Of a DNA stretch of 64,000 nucleotides, positions 20,908 through 33,200 are shown in pieces (the first letter of the stretch is position 1; each line of letters opens with the position of its first letter). The notes under the pieces are model-generated. The model was not told where the DNA came from and did not search any database. It saw nothing but the letters and a program-made list of their open reading frames with translations. A program made the translations under genes and the position numbers. The stretch is from Edaphochlamys debaryana (taxonomy: Eukaryota > Chlorophyta > Chlorophyceae > Chlamydomonadales): the NCBI GenBank assembly GCA_016858145.1, contig JAEHOE010000009.1:496001-560000 (forward strand). Direction: 5' to 3'.

Positions 20908-22335
20908 GCAAGAGTGGCCCCCAACATAGAGGCTGACCCAGGATGGCAGGGACAGGGGTCTCGATGGCTCCCGTGAGGAGGCCACATGTGAAATAAGGGA
21001 CACGTTGTGGGTCAGGCCGAGGGCAGGGGCCAACGCCCTTGCTGGTGGCCTTCGTTCCCCCTTGCACTTGCAATAAGCAAGGGGCAATAAGGTTTCGGCA
21101 ATATGCTGGCCTAGACGGGGCTGCTGCCATGGCGGCAATGAACGATACCCTTGCGTCACGCGTGTATGTGTATACCCTTCAATACATACAGTTCATGTGT
21201 GTGGATACCTGTTGATGCCGCGGTCAGCGGGCCACCTCGGATGGGAGACGGGGCACCTGCGTGTGCGTGCAACAGTTCTAAACTTCTAATGGCACCGACT
21301 GGAGAGTTGGGGCGGGAGGCGGGGGACAACTGGACACGAGGGATTCATGCGCACCGATGCGTAGATGGCTGTACTGACAGAGGGCGAAGCCCTGAGAAGA
21401 AGGGACCCCTTGGGGATGAGGGCTGCTGTGCGCGTGGGCAGATTGGAAGGACGGATGAGCACGGAGGAGGGGCAGGAGCGCGGGTCGGGGCCGGCACCTG
21501 CAGGCATGTTCGGGCAGGCCCGCAGCCCGTCTTGCGCTCGTGTCCCCGGCTAGGTTTTGGGAGGCTTTGGGCAAGGATTCATGGCAGGTTGTCCGTGAGT
21601 ACCGTGATCATCAAGCCCGGGGAGGTTTCGGGAGGCTTTGGGCAAGGGACCATGACATATTGACAGGGCCGCGGCAGGGGCCCCAAACGCCTACCGTAAC
21701 GGATGGACATGGTTGGCATTCCAGCCTCGGGCACACACGCTGCTACCCAAGGCCGTCTCCCCAGCGCTCAGATAGCCCTCATACCACCTGGGGGTTATTA
21801 GTTCTTCACTATTGTAATTACCGAGGACCGAAGCCCCACCACCACCATGCATCGGCCTCACACGATCACATTCCAAGCACGGCCACAGCGTCTCCCCACT
21901 CAGCGTCCATTTCCGCCCAGATGTACGTAGACACATAAGTAAGCGCCGAGCCAGACGTTCATCAGAATCCAAACCCAACCTGCCGTACTACACAGCTCAA
22001 GACAGCAAGTCCATGAACGAGCTTGGACAGAAGAGTCCACATCCCCAAAGTCATTACCCATGCCCGACAAGCACCCCCGGAAGCGTCGCTTCGCCCGATC
22101 AGCCAGGCCATGCAATGCAGCGATCCTCAGCAGAAGCAGTCCATGTCCCGACACTCATCACCCACACCCAACAACTCAGCTTTATTCCTGCACTTACGAC
22201 GTGGAGTCCATCCTTACCCCCTCCGCCCGAGCCCCTGAGCCTACCCCGAAGCCTCGCTATACCCGATCAGCCTCCTGTCAAGCCAAGGCCGCCAACACGA
22301 ATGCAACCTGGGCCCGCCACGTTGTCCAGAACGCG
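20908..22335. other. Intergenic region, left half of the tandem duplication flank
   Basis: No gene is supported. From about 21690 rightwards the sequence is repeated at about 24280-25000 with moderate divergence. It includes the dispersed block also seen at 2575-2660. A TGTAA at 21813-21817, 906 bases after the third C2 gene, is a possible poly(A) signal. Confidence 0.5.
21813..21817 (+). terminator. Possible TGTAA poly(A) signal for the third C2 gene
   Basis: TGTAA occurs 906 bases after the stop codon, rather far. An equivalent TGTAA in the other duplicate (about 24406) shows it could instead simply be part of the repeat. Confidence 0.2.
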
Positions 22336-23370
22336 TTAGCTGCGCCAGCGCGTGGCCCCATCGCCGCTGTTGTAGATGAAGATCGCGATCGCCACCATCA
22401 GCAGACCCATGCAGATGTTGATGGCCCACTCCCGCGCCGACATGGGCTCAGCCGGCGCCTGCTGCTCTCGAGCCTGCCCCCGCGCCTTGGGCCTTGCCCG
22501 GCTCGCCCCGGCCGCAGCGGGCCGCGACCCCGCCCCCTGTGGCGCCTGCTGGAGCACCGGCCGCGGTACCGAGCCCACGCCGGCCTGCACCACCACGCCC
22601 CCTCTCTCCACTTTAAAAGGGACGTGCTCCAGGACCCGTAGGTTGCCCAGGTCCCCCACGGAGATTGGCGCACAGATGAGGCCGAATGGGTGCAGGCCCA
22701 GGCACCGGGGGTTGCGCCAGCGCAGCACCGCACCCATGCGGAGGCCGGGCAGCGGGGGCTGCCGCGGGCTGCTGCCCGGGAAACTGAGCAGGCCGACAAG
22801 GTCCTCTCCTGCCGTCACATCGTTTGTCGCCTGATCCCCGGCCTCGCTCCGCCAGTTCCACTGAGGGTCTGGGTCGTCTGCAACCACCAAGTCGATGTAC
22901 GCCCCGAGCAGGGCGCGCGGGCTTGCCTCCAGAACTTCCTGCCAGAACACCTCCCTGCCGTCGGGTCTTGAGGTTCCGTCCGGGCCTCCTGCTCCTGCTC
23001 CATCGCCGTCGGCTCCATCCCCAGCGTACCTCACCAGTCGTATGTTGGGCAGATCCTTCAGCGTGATTCGGCTGATGAATGCGAGGCCGCCGGGCTGTAG
23101 CTGCTCGAAGCAGCGCGCGTTGCGCCAGCGCAGGATTGCTCCTTTCCGAAGCCCCGGTATGGGCGGCTCGGCGGCTCCAAAGCCGTGGAACGAGACTTGA
23201 GCTAGGACATGTTTGACGTCCTTGGCTGCACACCCCCAGGCTTGTGCTGGTCGGGGCTCCTCAACTAGCTCCAGTTCCACGAAGTATGGGTTCACGTCGC
23301 CCTCGACAGCCCACGACAAGTTGGCTGTCTTGCCGTCGTCATCAGGCCAGCAGGCGCCGGCCGCGGCCAT
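22336..23370 (-). CDS. Unrecognised tail-anchored membrane protein with two-fold internal repeat (copy 1)
   Basis: An intronless frame of 344 aa on the minus strand. I chose the ATG at 23370 because MAAAG is shared with the tandem paralogue; an ATG 42 bases upstream is also in frame. Two repeats of about 100 residues share PGLRKGAILRWRNARC (first) and PGLRMGAVLRWRNPRC (second), each followed by a conserved LPNIRLV/LGNLRVL strand. A basic linker rich in Arg, Ala, Gly and Pro then leads to one C-terminal membrane segment (INICMGLLMVAIAIFIYNS) and a short polar end. That is the layout of a tail-anchored protein facing the cytosol. I do not recognise the family. The repeat pattern could be a pair of OB-like folds, but that is a weak guess. 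Confidence 0.8.
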   Translation of the reverse strand: MAAAGACWPDDDGKTANLSWAVEGDVNPYFVELELVEEPRPAQAWGCAAKDVKHVLAQVSFHGFGAAEPPIPGLRKGAILRWRNARCFEQLQPGGLAFISRITLKDLPNIRLVRYAGDGADGDGAGAGGPDGTSRPDGREVFWQEVLEASPRALLGAYIDLVVADDPDPQWNWRSEAGDQATNDVTAGEDLVGLLSFPGSSPRQPPLPGLRMGAVLRWRNPRCLGLHPFGLICAPISVGDLGNLRVLEHVPFKVERGGVVVQAGVGSVPRPVLQQAPQGAGSRPAAAGASRARPKARGQAREQQAPAEPMSAREWAINICMGLLMVAIAIFIYNSGDGATRWRS

Positions 23371-25170
23371 GGAGCCACCCGCCCTAGTGCACGTCCTCGT
23401 TCTCATCCTCACTTGCTTGAGCTAAAGCCGACGGCGGGTGGCGGAAGCGAAGGAGAGATCTTGGGGCTGGGGAGCGCAAGGGGCGAGGAGGACGAGGAGG
23501 ACGAGGAGGGAAGGGGTCGACATAGCAGGGAGGAGGTGGCCGGGGTGATTTGTGTGTGCTCGGCTGTCCGGGCGGTCGGCAACGTGCATGACGCCTGCTT
23601 CTCAGGACATCCGCTTCAGCAGTGATAGCGCTGTACGGAGCGGAACGCACCCGACGCCGACATGCCCAGCAGCACTGCTTGCTTACCTTTCCAGCAGCAG
23701 CGCACCGTCCAGGCCAGAGTACTTGTCAGTATAACTTTGCGGCCAGATTATCGCGAGCTGAGCTGCGAGAAGTCTTGTGTTGTGCTGGGACCCGTTTGCA
23801 TCGCACGCTTGCCAGCGTCCCTTTGCCCTTTGATGGCAAAGGAGGTGTTGCTGTGCTGTATATCACATTGCACGCGTGCACCATCGGGTTGGCCCGCCCC
23901 TCCCGCCCCGTCCACCCGCATCTACACGGTCCAGCAGTCATGTGCCAGACGTGATCAAAACGCGCCCGCTTAATGCCTCAGTGACCCAGTCAACTCTTAC
24001 AGCTGCCCAAAGGCAGCTACCACGAGAGCACCCTCGGTCAAGTGCCGCCGCCCGACGCCGCCGCAGCCCCAGTCATGGTCCAGTAGCACCCAGGACCCAG
24101 CCAAACCAGCTAGCGGCTTTGCGCTCGCGTCACCCGGCAAGAGGACGAACGACGAAGAGGTTGTGGAGCAGAGGAGCACTCGGGTTGACTGTCCGTGCGT
24201 ACTCGTTCTGCAAGCCCGGGTGGGCGTGGGGACTCGGGGGGGGGGGGTATCGCAGCACTCTGTCAGCGGCAGGGGCCGGTCCCGCCCTAAAGGATGGACA
24301 TGGTTGGCATTCCAGCCCGGGGCACACGCGCTGCTACCCAAGGCCGTCTCCCCGGCGCTTCATACAGCCCTCAAAGGCTCAAACCACCTTTTTGGTCCTT
24401 CCGTCATTGTAACCACCGAGGACCGAAGCCCCCACACCACCTCCACGCGTCGGCCTCCCAAAATCACATACCAAGCACAGCCACAGCGTCTCCCCACTCA
24501 GTTTCCATTCCCGCTCAGACGTATGCCTGGACGGACCATCAATTTGCAGACCACCCAAGCAAGCGCCGACCCAGCCATTCATGTGAGTATATGTCCAACC
24601 TGCCATACTACACAGCTGGCCCCAGCGGTCAGCGCTGTGACCCCAGAGGGTCCCTTCATTGTCAACACCGAGGACTACACAGCTCAAGACAGCCAGTCGA
24701 TGAGTGAGCTTGGACAGAAGAGTCCACATCACCAAACACATTCACAGCCAACAACTCTCTTCAGCTTGATCCCTGCACTCCCTGCGTGAAGTCCCTCCTA
24801 GCCTCCCAAGCCCCCACCCCTAGCACCTCCGATCGAACCAAGCACCCCCCAAACCTCTATTAGCCTCGTCTCCCGCCCAGGCGGCCCTCACTAAGGCGAC
24901 CTGTCCACAATGCTGCCACCATACATCAGCTGTCACGATGTGGAAAGCGCTTGGACGGAAGAGTTCACATCCCCGAAGTCATCACTCACACCCCACAACT
25001 CAGCTCATCTAGCTTGCTCTCTGCAATCACTGTGTGGAGCCTCTCCTGGCCCCCTCCGCCCGCGCCCCAAGCGCTTCCACCTGCCGCCGCGAGCTCCCCC
25101 TGAAGCCTCGTTTACCCCAATCAGCCAACACGCATGCAACCTATCCCTGGCACAATGTTGGCAGCGCTAG
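23371..25170. other. Spacer between the tail-anchored paralogues
   Basis: It holds the 5' flank of copy 1 (to about 24000) and the 3' flank of copy 2 (from about 24280). No further gene is supported. The block at 24290-24362 is the dispersed repeat also seen near 2575 and 21700. Confidence 0.5.
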
Positions 25171-26199
25171 CTACATAATTCCATGCGTTGTCACATCACG
25201 GCTGTTGTAGATAAAGACAGGGAGCGCCACCATCAGCAGGCCCATGCAGATGTTGATGCCCCACTCCCACCCCGACATGGGCTCACGAGGCTCCTGCTCC
25301 CGCGCCTGCCCCCGCGCCTTGGCAGCCTTGGGCCTCGCCCGGCTTGGCCCCGCCGGAGCGGGCCGCGACCCCGCCCCCTGTGTCGCCTGCTGGGGCACCG
25401 GCGGCGGTGGCGAGCCCAGCGGGTCCCCTCCCTCCACGGGGAAAGGGGCCTGCTCCAGGACTCTGAGGTTCTTCATGTCCTTCGCAGCGAACGGCGCAGA
25501 GATGAAGCCGCTCACGGGGAGCCTGCCCAGGCACCGGGGGTTGCGCCAGCGCAGCACCGCTCCCTTGCGCAGCTCGTACAGCAGGGGCTGCCGGGGGGTG
25601 CCGCGGGGTGCCGGGAAGCTGAGCTGGCCGACAAGGCCCTCTCCTGGCGGCGCATCCTCTGTCGCCTTAGCCCAGACCTCACACCGCCATTCACTGTAAT
25701 GGCGTACTGGGTCCTTTTGAACCAGGACGTCGATGTACGCCCCGGGCAGGGCGCGCGGGCTTGCCTCCAGCACTTCCTGCCACCACACCTCCCTGCCGTC
25801 GGGCCCGGTGGGTCCAACCGGGCCCCTTGCTCCGTCGCCGTTGGCTCCCGCGCCGGCGTACCTCACCAGTCGGATGTTGGGCAGATCCTCCGGCTTGATC
25901 CAGCTGATGTAAGTGCCGCCGTACACGAAGCAGTGCGCGTTGCGCCAGCGCAGCACCGCTCCTTTCTGAAGCCCCGGTATCGGCGGCTTTGCAAGCCCGA
26001 AGCCCCGAAAGTGGACTTCCGCCAAAACGTGCTCGCGGTCCTTGGCTGCACATACTACACACTTCCATCCTTCCGACAGGTGGGGCTCTTCGAGTAGCTC
26101 CAGCTCCACAAAGTATGGGCTCGCGTGCCTTTCCAAGGCGGCCCGGGACCAGTTCGCTGTCTCGCCGTCGTCATCAGGCCAGGCGCCGGCGGCGGCCAT
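25171..26199 (-). CDS. Unrecognised tail-anchored membrane protein with two-fold internal repeat (copy 2)
   Basis: An intronless frame of 342 aa, aligned with copy 1 over its whole length (344 aa). The ATG at 26199 gives the matching MAAAG start; the open frame continues upstream to 26367. Both repeats keep the core (PGLQKGAVLRWRNAHC; LRKGAVLRWRNPRC), and the C-terminal membrane segment is kept (INICMGLLMVALPVFIYNS). The first repeat has an added CVVC where copy 1 has one cysteine. Many substitutions spare the core motifs, which argues that both copies are under purifying selection and make real proteins. Function unknown. Confidence 0.8.
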   Translation of the reverse strand: MAAAGAWPDDDGETANWSRAALERHASPYFVELELLEEPHLSEGWKCVVCAAKDREHVLAEVHFRGFGLAKPPIPGLQKGAVLRWRNAHCFVYGGTYISWIKPEDLPNIRLVRYAGAGANGDGARGPVGPTGPDGREVWWQEVLEASPRALPGAYIDVLVQKDPVRHYSEWRCEVWAKATEDAPPGEGLVGQLSFPAPRGTPRQPLLYELRKGAVLRWRNPRCLGRLPVSGFISAPFAAKDMKNLRVLEQAPFPVEGGDPLGSPPPPVPQQATQGAGSRPAPAGPSRARPKAAKARGQAREQEPREPMSGWEWGINICMGLLMVALPVFIYNSRDVTTHGIM

Positions 26200-27276
26200 G
26201 GAGCCACCTGCCCTTGTCCTTGTCCTCACTTGCGTAAACTCAAGCCGAAGGCGGGTGGTGGAGGCGAAGGAGAGCTCCTTGGGCTGGGGGGCGCAAGGGG
26301 CGAGGAGGACGAGGAGGGAAGGGGTCGACCGGGGAGGTGTGTGCTCGGCTGTCCGGGCGGTCGGCAACGTGCATGATGCCTGATTCTCAAGACATCCGCT
26401 TCGGCAGTGATAGCGCTGTTAGAGAGCGGAACGCACCCGACGCCGACATGCCCAGCAGCATTGCTTGCTTACCTATCCAACGTGGAAGCAGCGCACCGCG
26501 CAGGCAAACCACAGGACTATCGCATCAAAGCTCTGTGGCCAGATTATCGCGAGCTGAGCTGCAAGAGGTCTTGTGATGTGCGGGGACCCGTTTGCATCGC
26601 ACCAGCGCGCAGCTGGTGCACCAGCGTCCCTTTGCCCTTATAAGCGGTGTTGCTGTGCTGTATGCAATACTTCGCTAGCAAGTGAGTGAGGAACTATCGC
26701 ATGCGCAGACGCGTGCACCATCCGGTGAACCCCTCCGCCCTCCCGCCCCTGTATCTACCCGGTCCAGCACTCGTGTGCAAGACGTGATCACAACGCGCAC
26801 GCTTACATGCTTCAGAGACCCAGTCAACCCTTTCAGCGGCCTCAGCCCCCCCCCGTCCACCCATGGTCCAGTAGAACCCGGCCAAACCAACTGCGGCACT
26901 GGCCAGACCGCAAGCTACACTGAACTCGCCGCCCAAGTCCCCGTATGCGGGTGCAACGGGGCTACAACCAGCATTGGCTACCTGCAACCCCCCGAGCCAA
27001 CCCTGGCCTCAAGTAGAGGCCGCACATCAGGAGGAAACACGCCAGCCCACAAGCGTTTGCCGAATGCCTTAAGCCCGTTGCCACTGCTACCGTATTCCAA
27101 TGCTCACGCATCCAGGCGCCCGCTCAACCGGAAGGAAGCCATCCGCACACAGTTGGGCATAACCTGCAGCCGCGTGATGTTGCCACATTGCCCCCTTCCT
27201 TTCGAAGATAGATCCACCCCGCACGTGTCCCACGCGTCCCTCCGCATCACAAGGACTTCCACAACCCCAGGATGTC
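26200..27276. other. Intergenic region between the tail-anchored gene and the nuclear-pore gene
   Basis: It holds the 5' flank of copy 2, homologous to 23371-23960, and the 3' region of the long coiled-coil gene. No gene is supported. Confidence 0.5.
26803..26807 (-). terminator. Candidate TGTAA poly(A) signal for the coiled-coil gene
   Basis: TTACA on the plus strand reads TGTAA on the minus strand, 470 bases past the stop at 27277. Support is by motif and position only. Confidence 0.35.
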
Positions 27277-30200
27277 TTACGCCGCGCTGCGGCCGCGGCC
27301 CCTCCCGGCCCCGCGGCCGCCGCGCGCTGAGCGTGTGCCGGCACCCCGCCCCGTCCCCGTGCCAGCTGCAGCGGGGCCCGTTGGAGAGCCGCTCGGAGCC
27401 GCCCCCGCCGCCTCCTCCGCCGGCGTGCCCGCCGCCGCCGCCCCTGCGGCAGCCGCGCGTCCTCCCGCGGGCGACGTAGCCGCGCCCGCGGCGGCCGGCG
27501 GCGGACGGCCGCCCCGGCGGCCCCCTGCAGACGCCGGCCGCGTGCCAGCGGCAGCCGCGCGCGTGCCCGCCGCCGGCGGCGCGGCGGCAGACTCACCGCC
27601 CGTCGCCCCTGCAGGCGCCGCCGCGGCGCCCTCTTCTTCTTCGTCTCCCGCCTGACTTCCCCGGACCTTCGCCGGCAGATTGAACACCAGCCGCTCAGCG
27701 CGCCGCTTCTGCCCCGCGCCGCCGCCGCCGCCAGCGCTGGTCCCCGAGGTGGTCGGCACGGCGGCGCCGCCGGCGCCGTCGTCACCGCCAGCGTCGTGCT
27801 CCGCATCCGCCGCCGCGGCGGCGTCGGGCGGCGACGCCGCTGCGTCAGACTGGGACGAGCGCCGGGCGCCGGCGCGGCCCTTGGCGCCGCCGCCGGCGGC
27901 GGCGCCGCCACGCGGGCCGCCCGTCGGCGTCCGCGCTCCCGTGTTACGGCCGCCGGCGGCGGTGCCGCGAGGGGCGCGTGTGGGCTGACCGGTGATGCCG
28001 GCGAGGGCGCGGCCGACGATGGAAGCGGAAGCGCCGCGGGCGCGCGTGTTGACGGAGGGGCCGCCGCCGCCGCCGGCGGCTGCCGGCACGGCAGCGGCGG
28101 CGGCGGGTGGGGAGGCTGCCTCCGCGGCGGCCGCTGCTTCTTGGGAGGCAATCGCGTCCACATCTGCACCGCATGTACCAGAGCGCGTGTGAGAAATACG
28201 CAGGTTGCACGTGAGACCGGTTGCGAGAGAGCGTTGAGAGAGAGATACTAGGGTACTGCTGTTGACGACGTCCGACCCTACTGCACACGTGTTTGACCCC
28301 TGTCACCCCGTCCCTCCGCCTACCCCGTCTTCAGCACCCGGGCTTCCCGGTCCATCACACACAGACTCCAGTTTCCTCCTTCCCCAGTTGCCCCTGCCCC
28401 TCACGCCGCCCACCTGCGGCCACGTCCGGCAGGAGGTCATCCAGGTCGTCGCCCAGGCCGTCGCCGCCCTCGCCTGCGTCGGGCTGCGAGGCCGGCGGCG
28501 TGGCGGAAACCTGTTGTTGGGGCGGGGCAGGGCGGATAACTTCAAGCGCTGAAGATACCGCATCATGGTTTATTCGCGACGTGACAGCGCTGTCATCAGC
28601 TGACCGCAAGATGCGAAAGAGCGACGCGACAAAGGCGTGGGTGAGAAGCCATGCTGACAGTAGGAAGTTGGTGGCAGTTGCGCTGTTCGGGGAAGGATGA
28701 GCTGCGCCGGAGCCGGCGACCGCGTGCACGTGCACGTGCGTGCACGTGCGTGAAAGAGTGACGCTACAATGGAGGAGTACCAGTACCATGAGATACCCCC
28801 GGCTCTCACCGGTGCGGGGGAAGCGGAGGGCGCGGCGCGGGCGCGCTTGGCTGCGGGCGCCGCGGCCTCGGCTCCCTCGTCCCCGGCATCGCCGGCAGCA
28901 CCTGCGGGGGCAGGGCAGGGAGGCCATGGGTAAACATATGCGTGCGTTGTTGACATGCTCGCAAAACCACTCGACAACCACTCGACAACCGGCAAAACCA
29001 GGCCCGTTTGGATAGCCCGCTAGAGCGACGGCACCCGGGTGGCCACTGGCGCAAGACAGCCGCGCCCATCAGGATGCCGACCTCCCCGTTCAGCAGCCCC
29101 ACCGGTGGAGGTGGCCGCGCCGGCGGCGGCTCCCGCGCCGTCGTCTCCCTCCGCGGCCCCGCCCGCTCCCGGCTCCGAGGCGGGGGGCGTCATCTGGCGC
29201 TTGCGGGTGTTGGTGGCGGCCATGGCCAGGGCCTGTGGACACGAGAGGGAGCCAGGGACGGTAAGCTTCGATCTCATTGAGAGCAAAGCCTGGATGGGGC
29301 TGAATGGGGCAGAAATGCGCCCAAGCTGCAGTTGCTGAGGGGCCCCACCATCGCATCCTCACCTTCTCCCTCAGCTGGGCGAGGAAGGGGTCCTCATCGT
29401 CGTCCTCCTCCTCACTGGCCTCCTCGCCGCCCTCGCCCTCGCCGTCACCCTCCCCGTCGCCGCCCTCCTCGCCAGCCTCCTCCTCGGCACCCTCGCCCTC
29501 GGCTCCGACATCCTCGCCGCCCTCCTCGCCTGGCTCAGCCTCGCCCTCGCCGCCCTCGCCCTCCGCCGTAGCGCCGGCCAAGTCCTCCTCCTCCATAGCA
29601 GCCGCCTCCGCTGCCTCCGCCTCCGCCGCCTCGGCCTCCGCCGCCGCCTCGGCAGCCGCCGCCAGGGCCGCCTCCGCCGCCGCTTCAGCGGCGTCCGCGG
29701 CTGCTGCTGCCGCGGCCTCGCCCGCGGCGGCGGCCTGGGCCGCCGCGGCGGCCTCCGCGTCCGCCGCCGCCGACTCGTCCGCGGCGGCGCGCATTTCCTC
29801 CTCTGCTGCTGCCGCTGCCGCCGCCGCGGCCTCCGCCTCGCCGTCAGCCTCGCCCTCGCCGTCACCGCCCTTGTCCTCGCCGTCGCCGTCAGCGCCGGGG
29901 CCGCTCCCGAGCTCGCCCTCCTCCCTGCCCTCCTCCCCATCGCCGCCGTCGCCCTCGCCGGCCGCCTCGGCCTCCGCATCAGCCTCCGCCTCAGGCGCCG
30001 GCGTCGCCTCCGCCACCGGCTCCGCCGCCGCAGCAGCGGCTGCGGCGGTGGCGTCGCCGCCAGCGGCTGCGGCCTGCGTGCCGTCGGCCCCGTCGCCAGC
30101 GGGCTGCTCCTCAGCAGCTTTGCCGGCCTCCTGCGGGCAGGCACAGAGTAACGGATGACCAACGGCGATAGCACCAGTCAGGTTTCCGCGATACATTCAA

Positions 30201-33200
30201 AGCGCCGTTGCGTTGGCGTAAGAAGCACAGATAAGTAGCCAAGAAGTCGTCCAAAAAACCAAGTTTCGGGCCGCAGAGGACAGGGCACAAAGTCAAAGGT
30301 GCCCCAAAGGTGCTCACCGCATCGTCTTGCTCGCCCTCGCCCTCGCCCTCCGCCGCCTCGCCCTCCGCAGGCTCCGCGGCCGCGGCGTCTCCCTCCGGAC
30401 CGCCCTCCTCCATCGCTCCCGCCTCGCCCTCCTCGCCGGCGCCGGCGCCCGGCTCCTGCACCTCGCCCTCCTCAGCGCCTGCGTCCTCCCCAACACCCTC
30501 CTCGGCCCCCTCTGCCGCCGCTGCGCCCTCTTGTTCCCCTGCCTGCGGCGCTTCGGTCTGCGCCGCCGCTGGCGGCGGCGAGCCGCCGGCAGGAGCCTCC
30601 GCCTCCGCTGGCGGCGCCGCCGCGGCGGCGGCAGCAGCATCGCCTCCGTCGCCATCGGCGCCGCCCTCCTCCATCTCCTCCGCCCCGGCGGCGCCGTCGC
30701 CAGCGGCGCCCATCTCGACGTCGCCGCCGGCCGCCGCGGCGTCCGCGGCAGCGGCATCCGCAGCGGTGGCTGCAGCGTCCGCCGCGACGGCAGCGGTCTC
30801 GGCGGCGGCGGCGGCCTGGGCGGCGGCGCTGGCGGCGTCAGCGGCAGCGGCGGCTGCAACGGTGTCGGCAAGCGCCGCCGCGTGCTCGGGCACGGGCACG
30901 GGCACCGGTGCAGGCACGGGTACCGGTACAGGCGTGGCGGCGACGGGGGCGGGCGACGACTCCTTTGGAGTTGGCGTTGCCGCCGCCGGCGCCGCGGCAG
31001 CGGGAGCAGCTGCCGGAGCCGGCGGCGGCGCCGTCGGGGCCGCCGGCGGCGGCGTTGACACGGCCGCTGGCGGCAGCGCCGCCGCCGCCGGCGCCTCGGA
31101 TGCGTCAGCCATTGTGACGTCACCGTCACCGGCGGCGGGCTTGGCGGCGGTGGGCGCTGGCGCCGCTGCAGCCGGTGCGGTGGCAACGGCAGCTGGGGTA
31201 GCAGCGGCAACCGGGGCCGGGGCTGGGATGGGAGTTGAGGTGACGGCGGCAGGGGCCGCCGCCGCTGGTGCAGCGCCGCCCTGCGACCCTGGCGGTTGCT
31301 TGGGCGCCGGCGCAGGGATGGGTGCGCGGCGCGTGGGCCTCGTCGCCGGCGGCTGGACAGGCGCCGCCGCGGCCGGCGTCGGAGCTGCCGCCACCGCTGC
31401 CGCCGCCGGCGGCGGTGTGACAGCGGGGGCCGGCTTCGCGGGCGGTGGGTTGCTCGGCACAACAATGGGCGCGCGCGGCGGGGCCTCCGGCGGTGAGGCG
31501 ACAGCCGGGGCGGCGGCGGCCGCAGCGGCGGCGGCGCCAGCGCCAGCGCCGGCGGCGGCGCCGCCAGCCTGGCGGGCTTGTCGGGCCAGGCGGCTCTTCT
31601 CCATCCTGTCCTCGTGCTCCTTCAGCTTGGCTTGCGTCGTGGCCACTGCGAGGAGGACCAAACCACGGGAGGTTTGGAGGTAAGATACACCGGATTGAGT
31701 CATGTACCGCAGCGAAGTCCCTGGACATCACGGGTGCGGGCCCCAACAACTTGCCATCTTCCGCTCGGCAACGGTTCAGTACCAACCATCCCCCCACACT
31801 CACGCTCGTCCCTGGCCGCCTTGAGCTGCCGCTCCAGCTCCGCCACCCGCCCGGCCGCCGCCCGGCCGCTGCCGGCCTCCGCACTGCGCCGGCCCTTCTC
31901 CTCCTCCAGGGCCTTGGAAGCCGCCTCCAGGGAGGCCCGAGCGGCCTGGGGCGGCAGGGGCAAGGGCAGAAGCATAGGAGCACAGACAACGTCAAACAAT
32001 AGGCCCGACCCCACCCCGTCGCCCTGCCCTCTGCATTCGACCCAGGGTGATCAGCCTGGTCAAGCGTGCCGTCCCAGCCCCAACATTCCGCTCAGCGTCA
32101 ACTCAAATTCCACCCAGCTCCTCCCAGGGCGTCCTGACTAACGCAGAAGCCCCACCTGCAGCCCCTGGTCATGCTTGCCCATCGCACCCCCCCTACCCAG
32201 CTTCCACCCAGCTTCCACCCAGCTTCCACCCAGCTTCCACCCAGCTTCTGCCCGGCTCCTCCCCTGAATCTCCTCACACCCCCCACCTGCAGCTCCTGGT
32301 CCAGCTTGGCCTTCTCCGCCATGAGGTTCTTGCAGCGCTCCTGCAGCCTGGAGGGTTGGGGGGTGGGGTGGGGCGGAGGAGTCGCCTCGGTAAGCCCCCG
32401 CAACTCTCATACCAGCATGCCTCCGAACTGCCCCTGCCTGCTGGGGGGGGTTGGGGAGGAGTCCTTGTTGCTGAGTGGGGGGGGACGGAGGGTCAGGTCG
32501 CGGTCAGCCGCGGCGGGGCGCTCCGGGAAGGGGAGGGGCAGGCCGCGGGGAGGGAGCGGGCTCCGATAGAGGCAACTGCAACGGCGCAGCCCCGTATGAA
32601 GCCGGCCAGCTCGAGCAGCCAGATGACCTTGCAGAGGGGCCGCCCCAGGCTCGAGTCCATGGCGAAGGGCGCACCATGCCCCAACAGCTCCCCTGGAGCC
32701 CCGTCCTCCCACGGCAGTCCCTGCCAACGCTGTAAGACACATTCCATGACCCGTTGTGCCCTCCCTGTAGGGTCAATGCAATGTGTAGCCAGCCGGGTGC
32801 CCTCCCTGCAGGGTGCTCACTGTCTGGTGGGGCCCTTGTTCTTGGCTTCCGCCTGGGCGGCGGCGGCCTCCTCCCTGGCCTTGGCCGCCTGGGGGGGGGG
32901 GGGGGCGGAGGAAGGGAGGGGGAAGGGGGCTTAGTCGTTTGATGCATTGGAGGGGGAGGAAGAGGTAGCGGCCAAAGTGGGCCTCTTTCCGAGCGGGAAA
33001 CGAGGGCAAAGGGGGCTCGGGAGGCGGTGCTGTGGGCCGTCGTACCGCTGCGGCAAGAGTCACGGCCGCCGGCTTCCAGGCCAGCCAAGAAAGGTCATCC
33101 CCTGAATCTCCCGTCCTCTCCCCCCACGCCACGCAAACGCCACGCACCCCCGCCTCCGCCGCCTCGGCCTTCTCCGCCGCCGCCGCCAGCTCCTCCTTGA

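Larger units (their letters stand above)
21690..26900. repeat. Direct tandem duplication of a unit of about 2.6 kb carrying the tail-anchored gene
   Basis: Unit 1 (about 21690-24000) and unit 2 (about 24280-26900) share the 3' flank, the gene and the 5' flank in the same order and orientation. Shared flank marks include GGATGGACATGGTTGGCATT near 21703 and 24292, and GCCGACATGCCCAGCAGCA near 23656 and 26440. Divergence is clear, so this event is older than the C2 inverted duplication. Confidence 0.75.

Noticed and set aside
21151..21663. 170-codon open frame
   Set aside because: No family features, and it lies in a flank between a gene end and repeated DNA.
29304..31683. Long plus-strand open frames rich in Ser/Ala/Pro
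   Set aside because: They mirror the acidic/alanine-rich exons of the minus-strand coiled-coil gene. The minus-strand reading continues into coiled coil across proper splice sites; the plus-strand reading does not.
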